Shown: positions 17,009 to 26,198 of the stretch, piece after piece
How positions within the stretch are numbered: the first letter of the stretch is position 1
How the letters are laid out: the number at the start of each line of letters is the position of its first letter
Assembly (NCBI RefSeq): GCF_030315685.1
Contig: NZ_JASXSI010000010.1
Span: 118,965 to 182,964 of the forward strand
DNA from: Gordonia sp. ABSL11-1
Lineage (GTDB): Bacteria > Actinomycetota > Actinomycetes > Mycobacteriales > Mycobacteriaceae
Direction: 5' to 3'
DNA length: 64,000 nt
Position numbers and translations under genes: made by a program
Notes under the pieces: model-generated
Told to the model about the DNA's origin: nothing
What the model saw: only the letters and a program-made list of their open reading frames with translations
The model's database searches: none

Positions 17009-17227
17009 TTCCGGTCACACTCTGATCGGGATCTGCTGATCCAGCGGCCCCGACCTGCATCTCAGGCTGTCCCCAGGTTGGACTGTTAGGGTGACTCACG
17101 ATGCTCGTGCCCGGGTGTCCGAGCCGCACGGTACGGACCGCCACCGAGATGCGACGAGCGCCCGAGGACTCGTGGCCGAGACCCCTCGGACCGGGAGTCA
17201 TCCAAGGGTTGGGGCGAAGAGGCACGC
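17009..17227. other. Intergenic spacer between acyltransferase genes
   Basis: 219 bases without a gene. No strong hairpin or clear promoter was seen; a weak TTGGAC...TAGGGT arrangement lies near 17075-17095. Confidence 0.3.
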
Positions 17228-18463
17228 ATGACCACGTACGCACCGGGGCAGGACAGTGCCGCCGCCACGACGGGCACCGGCACGGTCGCGTGCACTGGTC
17301 AGGCGGTTCGCAGCGCGGGCAAACGGGCCTATCTGCATCACGTCGACCTGATCCGGGCGACCACGTTCTCGCTCGTCATCTTCGTGCACTGCCTCACCCA
17401 GACCACGAACGAGTTCACCAGTCTCCCCGTCAACACGACCTCGCTGCTGCTGCACTTCACGCGCAACACGTTCTTCGCGCTGACCGGCTTCGTGCTGATG
17501 TACCAGAACTACGAGAAGGCCGACTTCCGCACCACCGAGTTCTGGCGCAAGCGGATATCGCTGGTGATCTTCCCGTACATCATCTGGTCGGCGATCTACT
17601 GGTTCGTCCAAAAGGTGTGGGCCGAAGGTCGGATCACCGACGTCGTCTCGAACCCGATGCACAGTCTCGGTGAGTTCGCCGGCCTCATCGGCTGGGGCCT
17701 GTCCGGCTTCCAGATGTATTTCCTGTTCGTCATGTTGCAGGTCTACCTGCTCTTCCCGCTGGTCCTGTTCCTCGTGCGGGCCACGGCCCGACACCACGGT
17801 CTCCTGCTGGCGGCGGCGCTCGCCGTGCAGGTGGCGATCACCGCGGCCATCACCTACTGGCAGCCGCCCGCCCCGATCTCCGACTACTGGTGGCACCACT
17901 ACGCCACCTTCGTGCCCTATCAGTTCTTCATCCTCTACGGCGCAGTCGCCGCAGTGCACCGTGACGCGATCGCGCGGTGGCCGGAAGGCAAGGGCTGGTG
18001 GTTGTTCGGGGCACTGCTGGTGACCGGGACGATCGCCGCGGGGACCTATCTGACCGGTGTGTGGTTCCGCGGACAACCGGTGCACGACAACGACTCCGCG
18101 TTCTATCCGTATCTGTTGCCGTTCCTCGTCGTGGCCATCGCGTGCCTGTACGCAGCCGCGGCCCATTGGGCGACGCACTGGCGCGACTTCACCCCACGTT
18201 TCGCCCGCGTGGTCTCCTACGCGTCGAATCGCTCGTTCAGCGTCTTCCTCGCACACGTGCTGGTGCTGTACGTCATCCTCAAGCCCCAGGCCGGCGGGCA
18301 GGCCTGGATTCTCGACACGTTCGGCCAGCCGTGGGGCACGATCGTCGCCTACGTCGGGACCATCGGCGGCTCGCTGCTGCTCGTCGAGATCCTCCGCCGA
18401 CTGCCCGGGTCGTCGTACCTCACCGGCCGGCCGCGCATGCCACTGCCGGGTCGCTCCGCCTGA
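17228..18463 (+). CDS. Acyltransferase-3 family membrane protein
   Basis: 411 residues from ATG 17228. After a 35-residue polar N-terminus there are about ten transmembrane segments. The acyltransferase-3 signature is in LHHVDLIRATTFSLVIFVHC, with the catalytic-type R and H, followed by FFALTGFVLMYQNY. It has no SGNH extension, unlike its neighbour. In mycolate-making bacteria a protein of this size and type (TmaT) acetylates trehalose monomycolate; this gene could be of that kind, but I cannot separate it from other acyltransferase-3 members by eye. It is convergent with the DUF218 gene, ending one base from it. Confidence 0.8.
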   Translation: MTTYAPGQDSAAATTGTGTVACTGQAVRSAGKRAYLHHVDLIRATTFSLVIFVHCLTQTTNEFTSLPVNTTSLLLHFTRNTFFALTGFVLMYQNYEKADFRTTEFWRKRISLVIFPYIIWSAIYWFVQKVWAEGRITDVVSNPMHSLGEFAGLIGWGLSGFQMYFLFVMLQVYLLFPLVLFLVRATARHHGLLLAAALAVQVAITAAITYWQPPAPISDYWWHHYATFVPYQFFILYGAVAAVHRDAIARWPEGKGWWLFGALLVTGTIAAGTYLTGVWFRGQPVHDNDSAFYPYLLPFLVVAIACLYAAAAHWATHWRDFTPRFARVVSYASNRSFSVFLAHVLVLYVILKPQAGGQAWILDTFGQPWGTIVAYVGTIGGSLLLVEILRRLPGSSYLTGRPRMPLPGRSA

Positions 18464-18464
18464 C

Positions 18465-19052
18465 TCAGCGCCCGGTCACCACGCTCAGCAGAGCCCGCGG
18501 CCGCGCGAGCAGCAACTCGCGCACGTGGTTGCGCACCACGGTCAGAACCGGACACTCGCATCCTGCCTCGACGCCCGTCGCGTCGACGCCCACGGATCGG
18601 CACAGCGCGATCGCCCGGGACAGGTGGAAGTCCTGGGTGATGATCACGGCTCGGTGCACACCGAAATCGTCACGGGCCCGCCGACAACTGGCCACGGTGT
18701 CCAGGCCGCCCGGATCGTCGGTGATGAGATGGCCGTCGACGCCCCGCTCCTCCAGATATCGCCGCATCACGGCGGGTTCCTCCCCGGTGATCCCATTGCC
18801 GGAGTTGATGATCCGCTCCGCACGGCCGGCCCGGTACAGCTCGAGCGCGGTGTCGAGCCGGCCCCGCACGTAGTCGCCGGGCACGTCGTCGTCGACGAGG
18901 GAACCCAGCACCAGGACAGTCGAACGGTCGGGCACGTCGTCGGCGTCGAGGACGCGACCCGCCGACATCACATACACGCAGGTCGCCGCGACCGTGATGA
19001 TCAGCTCGACGACGACGAGTGCGGTGAGGACCGCCCGCGATGCCGGGTACAC
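18465..19052 (-). CDS. YdcF/SanA-like DUF218 membrane protein
   Basis: 195 residues from GTG 19052; there is no strong ribosome-binding site, so the start is uncertain. One N-terminal transmembrane helix (about 8-30, VLTALVVVELIITVAATCVY) anchors a DUF218 domain: VLVLGS (near 50), RLDTALELYRAG, INSGNG, the mid-domain LITDDPGGLDTVASCRRARD and VIITQDFHLSRAIALCRSVG. These match the SanA/ElyC/YdcF family. Members are linked to envelope integrity and lipid-carrier metabolism in other bacteria; the reaction is not known. It is followed convergently by an acyltransferase, which fits an envelope role. Confidence 0.82.
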   Translation of the reverse strand: MYPASRAVLTALVVVELIITVAATCVYVMSAGRVLDADDVPDRSTVLVLGSLVDDDVPGDYVRGRLDTALELYRAGRAERIINSGNGITGEEPAVMRRYLEERGVDGHLITDDPGGLDTVASCRRARDDFGVHRAVIITQDFHLSRAIALCRSVGVDATGVEAGCECPVLTVVRNHVRELLLARPRALLSVVTGR

Positions 19053-19172
19053 GGCTTCACGGTAGGCGACGGGAGACTCTGACGGTCTTGTGCATTCCCG
19101 GGCCCCACGCGGTGCGCGCGCCGATACTGATGAGACCGCACTGCCTGTTGCTCGATCCGGAGGTCGCCTCGA

Positions 19173-20549
19173 ATGCCCTACATGCCGATCACCGAATCCA
19201 TGTTCCTGATCGCCGAGACCCGCGAACAGCCGATGCATGCCGGCGGACTCCAACTGTTCGTGCCGCGCGAGAGGCAGACGGACACCGAGCTCGCCGAGGA
19301 GATGTTCACCACCTTCCAGGAGTGCCTCGACGTCGCGCCCCTGTTCCGGAAGCGTCCGGCCTCCCCGGTGACGATCCTCGGCAACGTCGCGTGGTCGTTC
19401 GACGAGGAGATCGACTTCGAGTACCACGTACGCCGGACCGTGCTGCCGCGACCGGGCCGCATCCGAGAGCTCCTACGTTATGTCTCGTTGCAGCACGGGG
19501 CACTTCTCGACCGCTTCCGTCCGATGTGGGAGCTGCACGTCATCGAAGGTCTCGAGGACGGCCGCGTCGCGCTCTATACGAAGGTGCACCACTCACTCGT
19601 GGACGGGGTCTCCGCCCTCAAGCTGTTGCAGCGCACGCTGACCACCGATGCGGACGACCGCACCGGCTCGGCTCCGTGGGACGCGAACCTCACCCGACGG
19701 AAGCGGTCGACGTCGACGGGTGGCCTGCGACCGCGCCTCGGCGCCGCGCTCGACGTCGGCAGCCAGGTCATCGGCATGGCGCCCGCCGCGGCCAAGGTGG
19801 CCTTCCGCGGCATCACCGATCCGGACTTCGTCGGGCCGGGCAACGGTGCACCCCGGACCATCCTCGATGTCGCGATCGGCAGTGCCCGCCGTTTCGCGGC
19901 TCAGCAGTGGGAGATCGACAGGCTACGGGCGGTGACCAGCGAGTTGCAGATCACACTCAACGACGTGGTGGTCGCCATGTGCGCGGGCGCGCTGCGCTCG
20001 TACCTGATCGACCAGGACGCCCTCCCCGACAAACCGCTGATCGCCTCGGCGCCGGTGTCCATGCACACCGACTCCGACAAGGTCGGGAACTCGATCACCG
20101 CCATCAAGGTGAATCTGGCCACCGACCAACCCGATCCGGAACGCCGTCTTGCGACGATCGTGGCGTCGACCCGGCGCAGCAAAGAGGTGGTGCGGGGCCT
20201 GAGACCCTTGCAGGCCCTCGCGCTGGGCGCGGCGAACTTCGCCCCGCTGGCGTTCGCGACAGTGCCCGGATTCGTCCAGTACACCCCGCCGCAGTTCAAC
20301 ATCATCATCAGCAACGTGCCCGGCCCGTCGGAGCATCTGTACTGGAATGGCGCCCGCCTCGACGGCGTGTACCCCGTCTCGATCCCGATGGAGGGCCTGG
20401 CACTCAACATCACGGTCACGAGTACCGCCGATCACGTCAACTTCGGTCTGATCGGTGCTCGGGCACAGTTGCCGAGCCTGCAGCGTCTGTTGACCCATCT
20501 CGACACCGCACTCGAGGAGATGGAGAAGGTTGCCGGAATCCAGCGATGA
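19173..20549 (+). CDS. Wax ester synthase/diacylglycerol acyltransferase (WS/DGAT)
   Basis: 458 residues from ATG 19173 (GGAGG at 19159-19163). The catalytic HHSLVDG (HHxxxDG) is at residues 139-145. Other family blocks include RPMWELHVIEGL just before it, NVPGPSEHLYWNG (near 385) and GLALNITVTS. The enzyme joins acyl-CoA to long-chain alcohol or diacylglycerol to make wax ester or triacylglycerol storage lipid, at the membrane or lipid-droplet surface. Length matches the family. It is single, between a minus-strand DUF218 gene and the Fe-S reductase gene. Mycolic-acid bacteria usually have several paralogs, so which lipid it makes is not decided here. Confidence 0.93.
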   Translation: MPYMPITESMFLIAETREQPMHAGGLQLFVPRERQTDTELAEEMFTTFQECLDVAPLFRKRPASPVTILGNVAWSFDEEIDFEYHVRRTVLPRPGRIRELLRYVSLQHGALLDRFRPMWELHVIEGLEDGRVALYTKVHHSLVDGVSALKLLQRTLTTDADDRTGSAPWDANLTRRKRSTSTGGLRPRLGAALDVGSQVIGMAPAAAKVAFRGITDPDFVGPGNGAPRTILDVAIGSARRFAAQQWEIDRLRAVTSELQITLNDVVVAMCAGALRSYLIDQDALPDKPLIASAPVSMHTDSDKVGNSITAIKVNLATDQPDPERRLATIVASTRRSKEVVRGLRPLQALALGAANFAPLAFATVPGFVQYTPPQFNIIISNVPGPSEHLYWNGARLDGVYPVSIPMEGLALNITVTSTADHVNFGLIGARAQLPSLQRLLTHLDTALEEMEKVAGIQR

Positions 20550-20812
20550 GCGTCCTGATACGTTCTGAGCAGCGCCTGTCGTGATGCTTCCCACAGGAAG
20601 CGGTCTTCCCGGCTATCTGACTCGATAGTAAGTTACTGATGAGTACCATCGACATGACATCCCTCGGGGGACCGAGCGTTAGTTAGGTCATCCTTGGCAG
20701 CGTTCCAGCACCCCGACGAACTACGGTTACCTGTAGTACACGTCAGCCCGTGTGCGCATCAGCCCTGCGCAAACCGGGTCGGCGACGACCTAGAGAAAGG
20801 CCGGTACGCGCC
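20550..20812. other. Leader region of the Fe-S reductase gene
   Basis: 263 bases without a gene. It contains an inverted repeat ACTAC/GTAGT flanking GGTTACCT near 20720-20740 and GTAAGTTAC near 20630, and is noticeably AT-richer than its surroundings. This is probably the promoter and leader of the gene at 20813, but no consensus promoter could be fixed. Confidence 0.3.
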
Positions 20813-23800
20813 GTGACAGCCACGACGATCGCCATCGGTACCACCGCAGCTGTTCTCAGTTTGTTCTGCTGGGCCATCTTCTTCCGCGGGATCTGGCGGA
20901 TGCTGCGGATGCTGGCGCAAGGACAGAGTGTCGACCGCGGCCGGTACTTTCCGGTCATCCCGCGTCTGATGACGATGACCAAAGAGTTCGCCGCGCACAC
21001 CCGCATGGCGAAGTTCCGCACAGTCGGCTGGGCGCACTGGCTCGTGATGGTGGGCTTCCTTCTCGGGTTCATCTTCGTGTTCGAAGCGTATGGGCAGGCG
21101 TTTGATCCGAACTTTCACTGGCCGTGGCTCGGCACATGGGGCCCCTACGTTCTCGCGGAAGAAGTCCTGGGATGGGCGACCGTCATTGGCGGCGTGACGT
21201 TGGTGGTCATCCGCCAGTTGAACCATCCGCGTGTGCCCGAGCGACTGTCCCGCTTCTCGGGGTCCAACTTCCGCGCCGCGTACTTCGTCGAGGTCGTCGT
21301 CATCATCGAGGGCCTCGGAATGCTCGGCGTGAAGCTATTCAAGATCGCCTCCGGGATCGAGCACGCTCCGATCTGGGCGTCGCCGACACTCCACTACCTG
21401 GCGATGCCGTTCGAGGGCGTTCCGGAATGGAGTGTCTCCGCGATGGCCGTCCTCAAACTCCTTTCGGCCATGGTGTGGCTGGCCGTCGTCGGCTACAACA
21501 TCAACTGGGGTGTGGCCTGGCACCGGTTCGCCGCGTTCTTCAACATCTATCTCAAGCGTGAGGCCGACGGTGGCGTCGCGCTGGGCGCGGCCAAGCCGAT
21601 GATGAGCCAGGGCAAGGTCCTCGACATGGAGACCGCCGACCCCGACGTCGACGCATTCGGCGCGGGCAAGATCGAGGACTTCTCGTGGAAGGGCTGGCTC
21701 GACTTCACCACGTGCACCGAATGTGGTCGGTGCCAGTCGCAGTGCCCGGCCTGGAACACCGGAAAGCCGCTGTCGCCCAAGCTGTTGATCACCTCACTTC
21801 GTGATCACGGCAACGCGAAGGCGCCATATCTCATGGCCGGCGGACGCAAGGACATGGGCGGCGACGAAGTCGGGCTGGTCGACGCCGACGGCAACGTCCT
21901 CGAGGACAAACTGAACGCCATCCCCGAGTCCGCTCGCGTCGAGGCCGAACGCAAGCTCGTCGGCGAGAGCAAGGGTGGCGTCGCGCAGAAGAGCGACGCC
22001 CACGGGACCGAGGCGCAGTACGACCCGGAGGAGATCGGTGCCGTCATCGACACCGAGACCCTGTGGAGTTGCACCACATGCGGCGCGTGCGTCGAACAAT
22101 GCCCGGTCGACATCGAACATGTCGACCACATCCTCGACATGCGCCGCTACCAGGTGCTGATCGAGTCGGACTTCCCGACCGAACTGGCCGGCATGTTCAA
22201 GAACCTCGAGAACAAGGGAAATCCCTGGGGTCAGAACGCATCCGCTCGCACCAACTGGATCGGCGAGATGGACATCGAGATCCCGGTGTTCGGTCAGGAC
22301 GTCGAGTCGTTCGAGGGCTTCGAATACCTCTTCTGGGTCGGCTGCGCCGGCGCCTACGAAGACCGCGCGAAGAAGACCACCAAGGCCGTCGCCGAGCTGC
22401 TCGACATCGCCGCGGTGAACTTCCTCGTCCTCGGCGAGGGCGAGACCTGTACCGGCGACTCCGCCCGACGTGCGGGCAACGAGTTCCTGTTCCAGATGCT
22501 GGCCCAGCAGAACATCGAGATGCTGGGCGAGGTGTTCTCCACCGCACCCGAGCAGCGGAAGAAGATCGTCGTCACCTGCGCGCACTGCTTCAACGCGCTC
22601 GGCAACGAGTACCCGCAGCTCGGCGCGAAGTACGAGGTCGTCCACCACACCCAGCTCCTCAACCGGCTGGTGCGCGAGAAGCGTCTCGTTCCCGTCGCGC
22701 CGTTGGGCGAGGGTGTCACCTACCACGACCCCTGCTACCTCGGCCGCCACAACAAGGTCTACGACGCCCCGCGTGAGTTGATGGCGGCGTCCGGCTCGCA
22801 GCTGACCGAGATGCCGCGTCACGGTGAGCGGTCGATGTGCTGTGGCGCCGGTGGCGCCCGCATGTGGATGGAAGAGCAGATCGGCAAGCGCATCAACATC
22901 GACCGCGTCGACGAGGCGCTCGACACGCTGGGTTCGTCGAAGGGCGATACGCCGCAGAAGGTCGCGACCGGCTGCCCGTTCTGTCGCGTGATGCTGACCG
23001 ACGGCGTGACCGCGCGGACGGCGAACACCGAGCAGGAAGGCAAGATCGAGGTCGTCGACGTCGCTCAGCTGCTGCTCGAGTCGGTCCGTCGTGGCGCTCC
23101 CGAGGTCCAGCGCGGTGGCCGCTTCCTCGGCCCCGCGTCGGTACCGGCCGTCAGCGAGCCCGAGCCTGCCGCTGCCGAGGAGAAGGAGCCGGAGCCCGCA
23201 GCCGCCGCGGCTACTGCGACCACGACCGAGGCCAAGCCGAAGCCGAAGGTCGGCCTGGGCATGAAGGGCGGGAAGAAGCCGGGCTCGACAGCGAAAGCGG
23301 ATGCCCCGGCGGAGTCGAAGCCCGCCGCGACTGCGCCGGCGGAGTCCGCGCCTGCCGGGAAGAAGCCCGCCGCCAAGGGATTCGGCATGGGCAAGGCCAA
23401 GAAGCCAGGCGCCGCGTCCGGCGGATCCGCCGCGCCCGCACCTGCCGAGGCCGAGTCGTCGGCGGCCGTCGAGTCCGCCGCCGACGCCGCTCCCACCGAG
23501 AAGAAGCCCGCCGCCAAGGGATTCGGCATGGGCAGCAAGGCGAAGAAGCCCGGGGGGAAGCCCAATGCGGCCGCATCCGACGCGGGCGTGACCGCGCCGG
23601 CCGAGAACCAGGTCGCCGAGACCGAGTCCGCACCCGAGGCGGCCCCGACCGCCGACACCGAGTCGGCCGCCCCGGCGGCCACGGAGGCCAAGGCCGGTAA
23701 GGCCAAGGGCTTCGGCATGGCCGCGGGCAAGAAGCGTCCGGGTGGCGCCGGAGCGCCGACGCCCAAACCGGCCGCCTCGGCGCCTGCCGAATCCGATTCC

Positions 23801-24604
23801 GCGCCGAGCGAATCCGAGCCGACGACGAGCGAGCCCGCCCCGAGCGCGCCGGCTGCAGCGGCGACGGAAACTGCGTCGACGGAAGCTGCGTCGACGGAGG
23901 CCAAGCCCGGCAAGGCCAAGGGCTTCGGTATGTCGGCCGGCAAGAAGCGCCCGGGCGGTATCGGGTCGTCGGCGCCGAAGTCTGCGGCCTCGGCCCCGGC
24001 GGAGTCCGGGCCCGAGGCAACCGCATCCGCTGCCGCCGAGTCGTCGGCGACACAGGAGTCCCTCGCCGACGGCGGTTCGGTCTCCACGACGGAGCCGACG
24101 GAGGGCGCCACCGAGGGGACGCCCGCCGACGCGGCATCGACGGAAGCCAAGCCCGGCGAGGCCAAGGGCTTCGGTATGTCGGCCGGCAAGAAGCGCCCGG
24201 GCGGGATCGGCAAGGCCGCAGCGGCGACGGCCACCACTGCGCCGACCACTGCGGCCCCGAGTGAGACCGCGGCACCTGCGGACGAGCCCGAGGCGTCGTC
24301 GGCGGAGGATTCGTCAGCAGTGAATTCGTCGGCGGCGGATTCGTCGCAGACCGCTGCCGAGGCCACGTCGGAGACAGCTCCGGAAGCGACGGAGACGACG
24401 TCGAGCGAGCAGTCCAAGCCGGCCGCAGAGGCAGAGTCGACGACGGAGACCGACGCCACCCCGCCCGCCGACGACGCACCCGCGCCGTCGCCGAACGGGT
24501 CGTCGGCCAACGGGTCGTCGGCGAAGACGATCTCGGAGGCAGGCGCCTCGAAGGCGAAGGGATTCGGCATCGCGGCCGGCAAGAAGCGGCCTGGGCACTC
24601 CTGA
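20813..24604 (+). CDS. Membrane-bound iron-sulfur reductase (Rv0338c-like) with repeat tail
   Basis: 1263 residues from GTG 20813. Residues 1-260 form a membrane part with about five helices. Two [4Fe-4S] ferredoxin motifs follow: CTECGRCQSQCP (near 305) and CTTCGACVEQCP (near 425). Two CCG (heterodisulfide-reductase type) domains include WVGCAGAYEDR, HDPCYLGRHN and MCCGAGGARMWMEE, up to about residue 765. This is the layout of mycobacterial Rv0338c, reported as essential, thought to move electrons to or from the membrane; its partner is unknown. The last 450 residues are Ala/Pro/Glu/Ser-rich with seven Lys-Gly motifs (KGFGM...KKRPG), making it far longer than the roughly 880 residues of Rv0338c. 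The aminotransferase follows as in M. tuberculosis. Confidence 0.9.
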   Translation: MTATTIAIGTTAAVLSLFCWAIFFRGIWRMLRMLAQGQSVDRGRYFPVIPRLMTMTKEFAAHTRMAKFRTVGWAHWLVMVGFLLGFIFVFEAYGQAFDPNFHWPWLGTWGPYVLAEEVLGWATVIGGVTLVVIRQLNHPRVPERLSRFSGSNFRAAYFVEVVVIIEGLGMLGVKLFKIASGIEHAPIWASPTLHYLAMPFEGVPEWSVSAMAVLKLLSAMVWLAVVGYNINWGVAWHRFAAFFNIYLKREADGGVALGAAKPMMSQGKVLDMETADPDVDAFGAGKIEDFSWKGWLDFTTCTECGRCQSQCPAWNTGKPLSPKLLITSLRDHGNAKAPYLMAGGRKDMGGDEVGLVDADGNVLEDKLNAIPESARVEAERKLVGESKGGVAQKSDAHGTEAQYDPEEIGAVIDTETLWSCTTCGACVEQCPVDIEHVDHILDMRRYQVLIESDFPTELAGMFKNLENKGNPWGQNASARTNWIGEMDIEIPVFGQDVESFEGFEYLFWVGCAGAYEDRAKKTTKAVAELLDIAAVNFLVLGEGETCTGDSARRAGNEFLFQMLAQQNIEMLGEVFSTAPEQRKKIVVTCAHCFNALGNEYPQLGAKYEVVHHTQLLNRLVREKRLVPVAPLGEGVTYHDPCYLGRHNKVYDAPRELMAASGSQLTEMPRHGERSMCCGAGGARMWMEEQIGKRINIDRVDEALDTLGSSKGDTPQKVATGCPFCRVMLTDGVTARTANTEQEGKIEVVDVAQLLLESVRRGAPEVQRGGRFLGPASVPAVSEPEPAAAEEKEPEPAAAAATATTTEAKPKPKVGLGMKGGKKPGSTAKADAPAESKPAATAPAESAPAGKKPAAKGFGMGKAKKPGAASGGSAAPAPAEAESSAAVESAADAAPTEKKPAAKGFGMGSKAKKPGGKPNAAASDAGVTAPAENQVAETESAPEAAPTADTESAAPAATEAKAGKAKGFGMAAGKKRPGGAGAPTPKPAASAPAESDSAPSESEPTTSEPAPSAPAAAATETASTEAASTEAKPGKAKGFGMSAGKKRPGGIGSSAPKSAASAPAESGPEATASAAAESSATQESLADGGSVSTTEPTEGATEGTPADAASTEAKPGEAKGFGMSAGKKRPGGIGKAAAATATTAPTTAAPSETAAPADEPEASSAEDSSAVNSSAADSSQTAAEATSETAPEATETTSSEQSKPAAEAESTTETDATPPADDAPAPSPNGSSANGSSAKTISEAGASKAKGFGIAAGKKRPGHS
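23250..24600 (+). repeat. Coding repeat: seven KGFGM...GKKRPG modules
   Basis: The C-terminal tail of the Fe-S reductase encodes seven spaced motifs: VGLGMKGGKKPG; KGFGMGKAKKPG; KGFGMGSKAKKPG; KGFGMAAGKKRPG; KGFGMSAGKKRPG (twice); and KGFGIAAGKKRPG at the very end. They are separated by 40-90 residues of acidic Ala/Pro/Glu/Ser linker. The DNA of the two KGFGMSAGKKRPG modules is nearly identical, so recent duplication is likely. Confidence 0.85.
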
Positions 24605-24661
24605 TCGGTCGGTCCGTGCGCGCGCCGACCTCCGGTGCACGGACCGACCGATCAAACCCTC

Positions 24662-24720
24662 ACCCTCGCTTCACAACACCACCTCGGTTTGGAACCGAGG
24701 TGGTGTTGTCGTTCGAGGGT
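24662..24720. terminator. Strong hairpin, 17-bp perfect stem
   Basis: ACAACACCACCTCGGTT (24673-24689), a three-base loop, then its exact complement at 24693-24709. An outer pair ACCCTCG (24662-24668) and CGAGGGT (24714-24720) extends the structure. There is no T-run. It lies just after the Fe-S reductase gene, so a terminator or mRNA-stabilising hairpin is most likely. Confidence 0.75.
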
Positions 24721-24794
24721 GTGTGGATCGTGCCCTGTCATCGGTCGGCGGTGTCACCAAAACCGGCTTGCCGTGTGCTGTCACAATTGAACTC

Positions 24795-26045
24795 GTGAGT
24801 AGACCGTACGTATCGCACCTGAACCAGAACCTCAAGCCACTCGAGCAGTCGCAGAAGCTGCAGAACGTGTGCTACGAGATCAGGGGGCCGGTGCACGCCC
24901 ACGCGGCGAGACTGGAGGCCGAGGGCCACCGGATCATGAAGCTCAACATCGGCAATCCCGCGCTGTTCGGTTTCGAGGCGCCCGACGTGATCATGCGGGA
25001 CATGATCCACGCGCTGCCCTACTCGCAGGGCTATTCGGAGTCGGCGGGCGTGCTGTCGGCGCGACGTGCGGTGGTCACACGGTACGAGCTGATCGACTTC
25101 CCCTACTTCGACGTCGACGACGTGATCCTCGGAAACGGGGTGTCCGAGTTGATCACGATGACCATGCAGTCGTTGCTGAACGACGGTGACGAGGTGCTGA
25201 TCCCGGCCCCCGACTACCCGCTCTGGACGGCGATGACCGCACTGTCGGGCGGGCGTGCGGTGCACTATCGCTGCGACGAGGACAACGACTGGAACCCCGA
25301 CATCGCCGACATCGCGTCGAAGATCACCGACCGCACCAAGGCGATCGTCATCATCAATCCGAACAATCCGACGGGCGCCGTCTACTCACGTGAGGTGCTC
25401 GAACAACTCGTCGAACTCGCCCGGCAGCATTCGCTGCTGATCCTGGCCGACGAGATCTACGACAAGATCCTCTACGACGACGCCGTGCACACCAGCGTCG
25501 CCTCGCTGGCCCCGGATCTCCTCTGCATCACCTTCAACGGCCTGTCCAAGGCGTACCGCGTGTGCGGGTACCGCGCGGGTTGGCTGGTCCTCACCGGACC
25601 CAAAGATCACGCGAAGGGCTTCATCGAAGGTCTCGGCATCCTGGCCTCGACGCGACTGTGCGCCAACGTGCCGGGGCAGCACGCCATCCAGGTCGCCCTG
25701 GGCGGCTATCAGAGCATCGACGCCCTCGTCGCCCCCGGCGGCCGGTTGTACGAACAACGCAACATCACCTGGGAGAAGCTCAACGAGATCCCGGGTGTCA
25801 GCTGCGTGAAGCCGATGGGCGCGCTCTACGCCTTCCCACGGCTCGACCCCAACGTGCACGAGATCCACAACGACGAGCTGTTCGTCCAGGATCTGCTTCT
25901 GCAGGAGAAGATACTGGTGGTCCAGGGCACCGGCTTCAACCTCACCGACCACAACCATTTCCGGATCGTGACCCTCCCGTGGGGCCGTGACCTGGAGAAC
26001 GCCGTCGAGCGCATCGGAAACTTCCTGTCGTCCTACCGGCAGTAA
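24795..26045 (+). CDS. Pyridoxal-phosphate aminotransferase, AlaT/Rv0337c-like
   Basis: 416 residues from GTG 24795, where the N-terminus lines up with Rv0337c as I recall it (YEIRGPVHAHAARLEAEGH). Class I/II aminotransferase motifs: LNIGNPALFGF (near 57), GNGVSELI (near 115), NPNNPTGAVYS (near 193), DEIYDKILYDD (near 220) and the cofactor-binding Lys in TFNGLSKAYRVCGYRAGW (near 250). It most likely interconverts alanine and glutamate with pyruvate and 2-oxoglutarate; M. tuberculosis Rv0337c was annotated aspC, but the family is closer to AlaA/AlaT. It is placed directly after the Rv0338c-like reductase as in mycobacteria. No ribosome-binding site is seen. Confidence 0.92.
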   Translation: MSRPYVSHLNQNLKPLEQSQKLQNVCYEIRGPVHAHAARLEAEGHRIMKLNIGNPALFGFEAPDVIMRDMIHALPYSQGYSESAGVLSARRAVVTRYELIDFPYFDVDDVILGNGVSELITMTMQSLLNDGDEVLIPAPDYPLWTAMTALSGGRAVHYRCDEDNDWNPDIADIASKITDRTKAIVIINPNNPTGAVYSREVLEQLVELARQHSLLILADEIYDKILYDDAVHTSVASLAPDLLCITFNGLSKAYRVCGYRAGWLVLTGPKDHAKGFIEGLGILASTRLCANVPGQHAIQVALGGYQSIDALVAPGGRLYEQRNITWEKLNEIPGVSCVKPMGALYAFPRLDPNVHEIHNDELFVQDLLLQEKILVVQGTGFNLTDHNHFRIVTLPWGRDLENAVERIGNFLSSYRQ

Positions 26046-26128
26046 CATCCGCTGACATCCACCTGACATCCGCTGACATCCAGGCGCGGACGCTCCCGCA
26101 CGCCAACTACACGTGACGTCGCGTCACG
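26044..26128. promoter_or_regulatory. Short direct repeats and an inverted repeat upstream of ephD
   Basis: After the aminotransferase stop, CTGACATCC recurs three times, plus a partial ACATCC copy at the left edge, within 26044-26082. CGTGACG (26112-26118) and CGTCACG (26122-26128) form an inverted repeat with TCG between. TAACGT at about 26160-26165 could be a -10. Together these form a plausible operator region for the three-gene set starting at 26199; the regulator is unknown. Confidence 0.35.
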
Positions 26129-26198
26129 GACACTCTGGTCAATTCATGTGACGCTTGGTAACGTCTAACTCCATTCGATCGTCTCGAAGGGGAGTCGC

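Noticed and set aside
23065..24582. 505-codon Ser/Ala-rich open frame opposite the repeat tail of the Fe-S reductase
   Set aside because: Antisense of low-complexity coding DNA; no start context or motifs.
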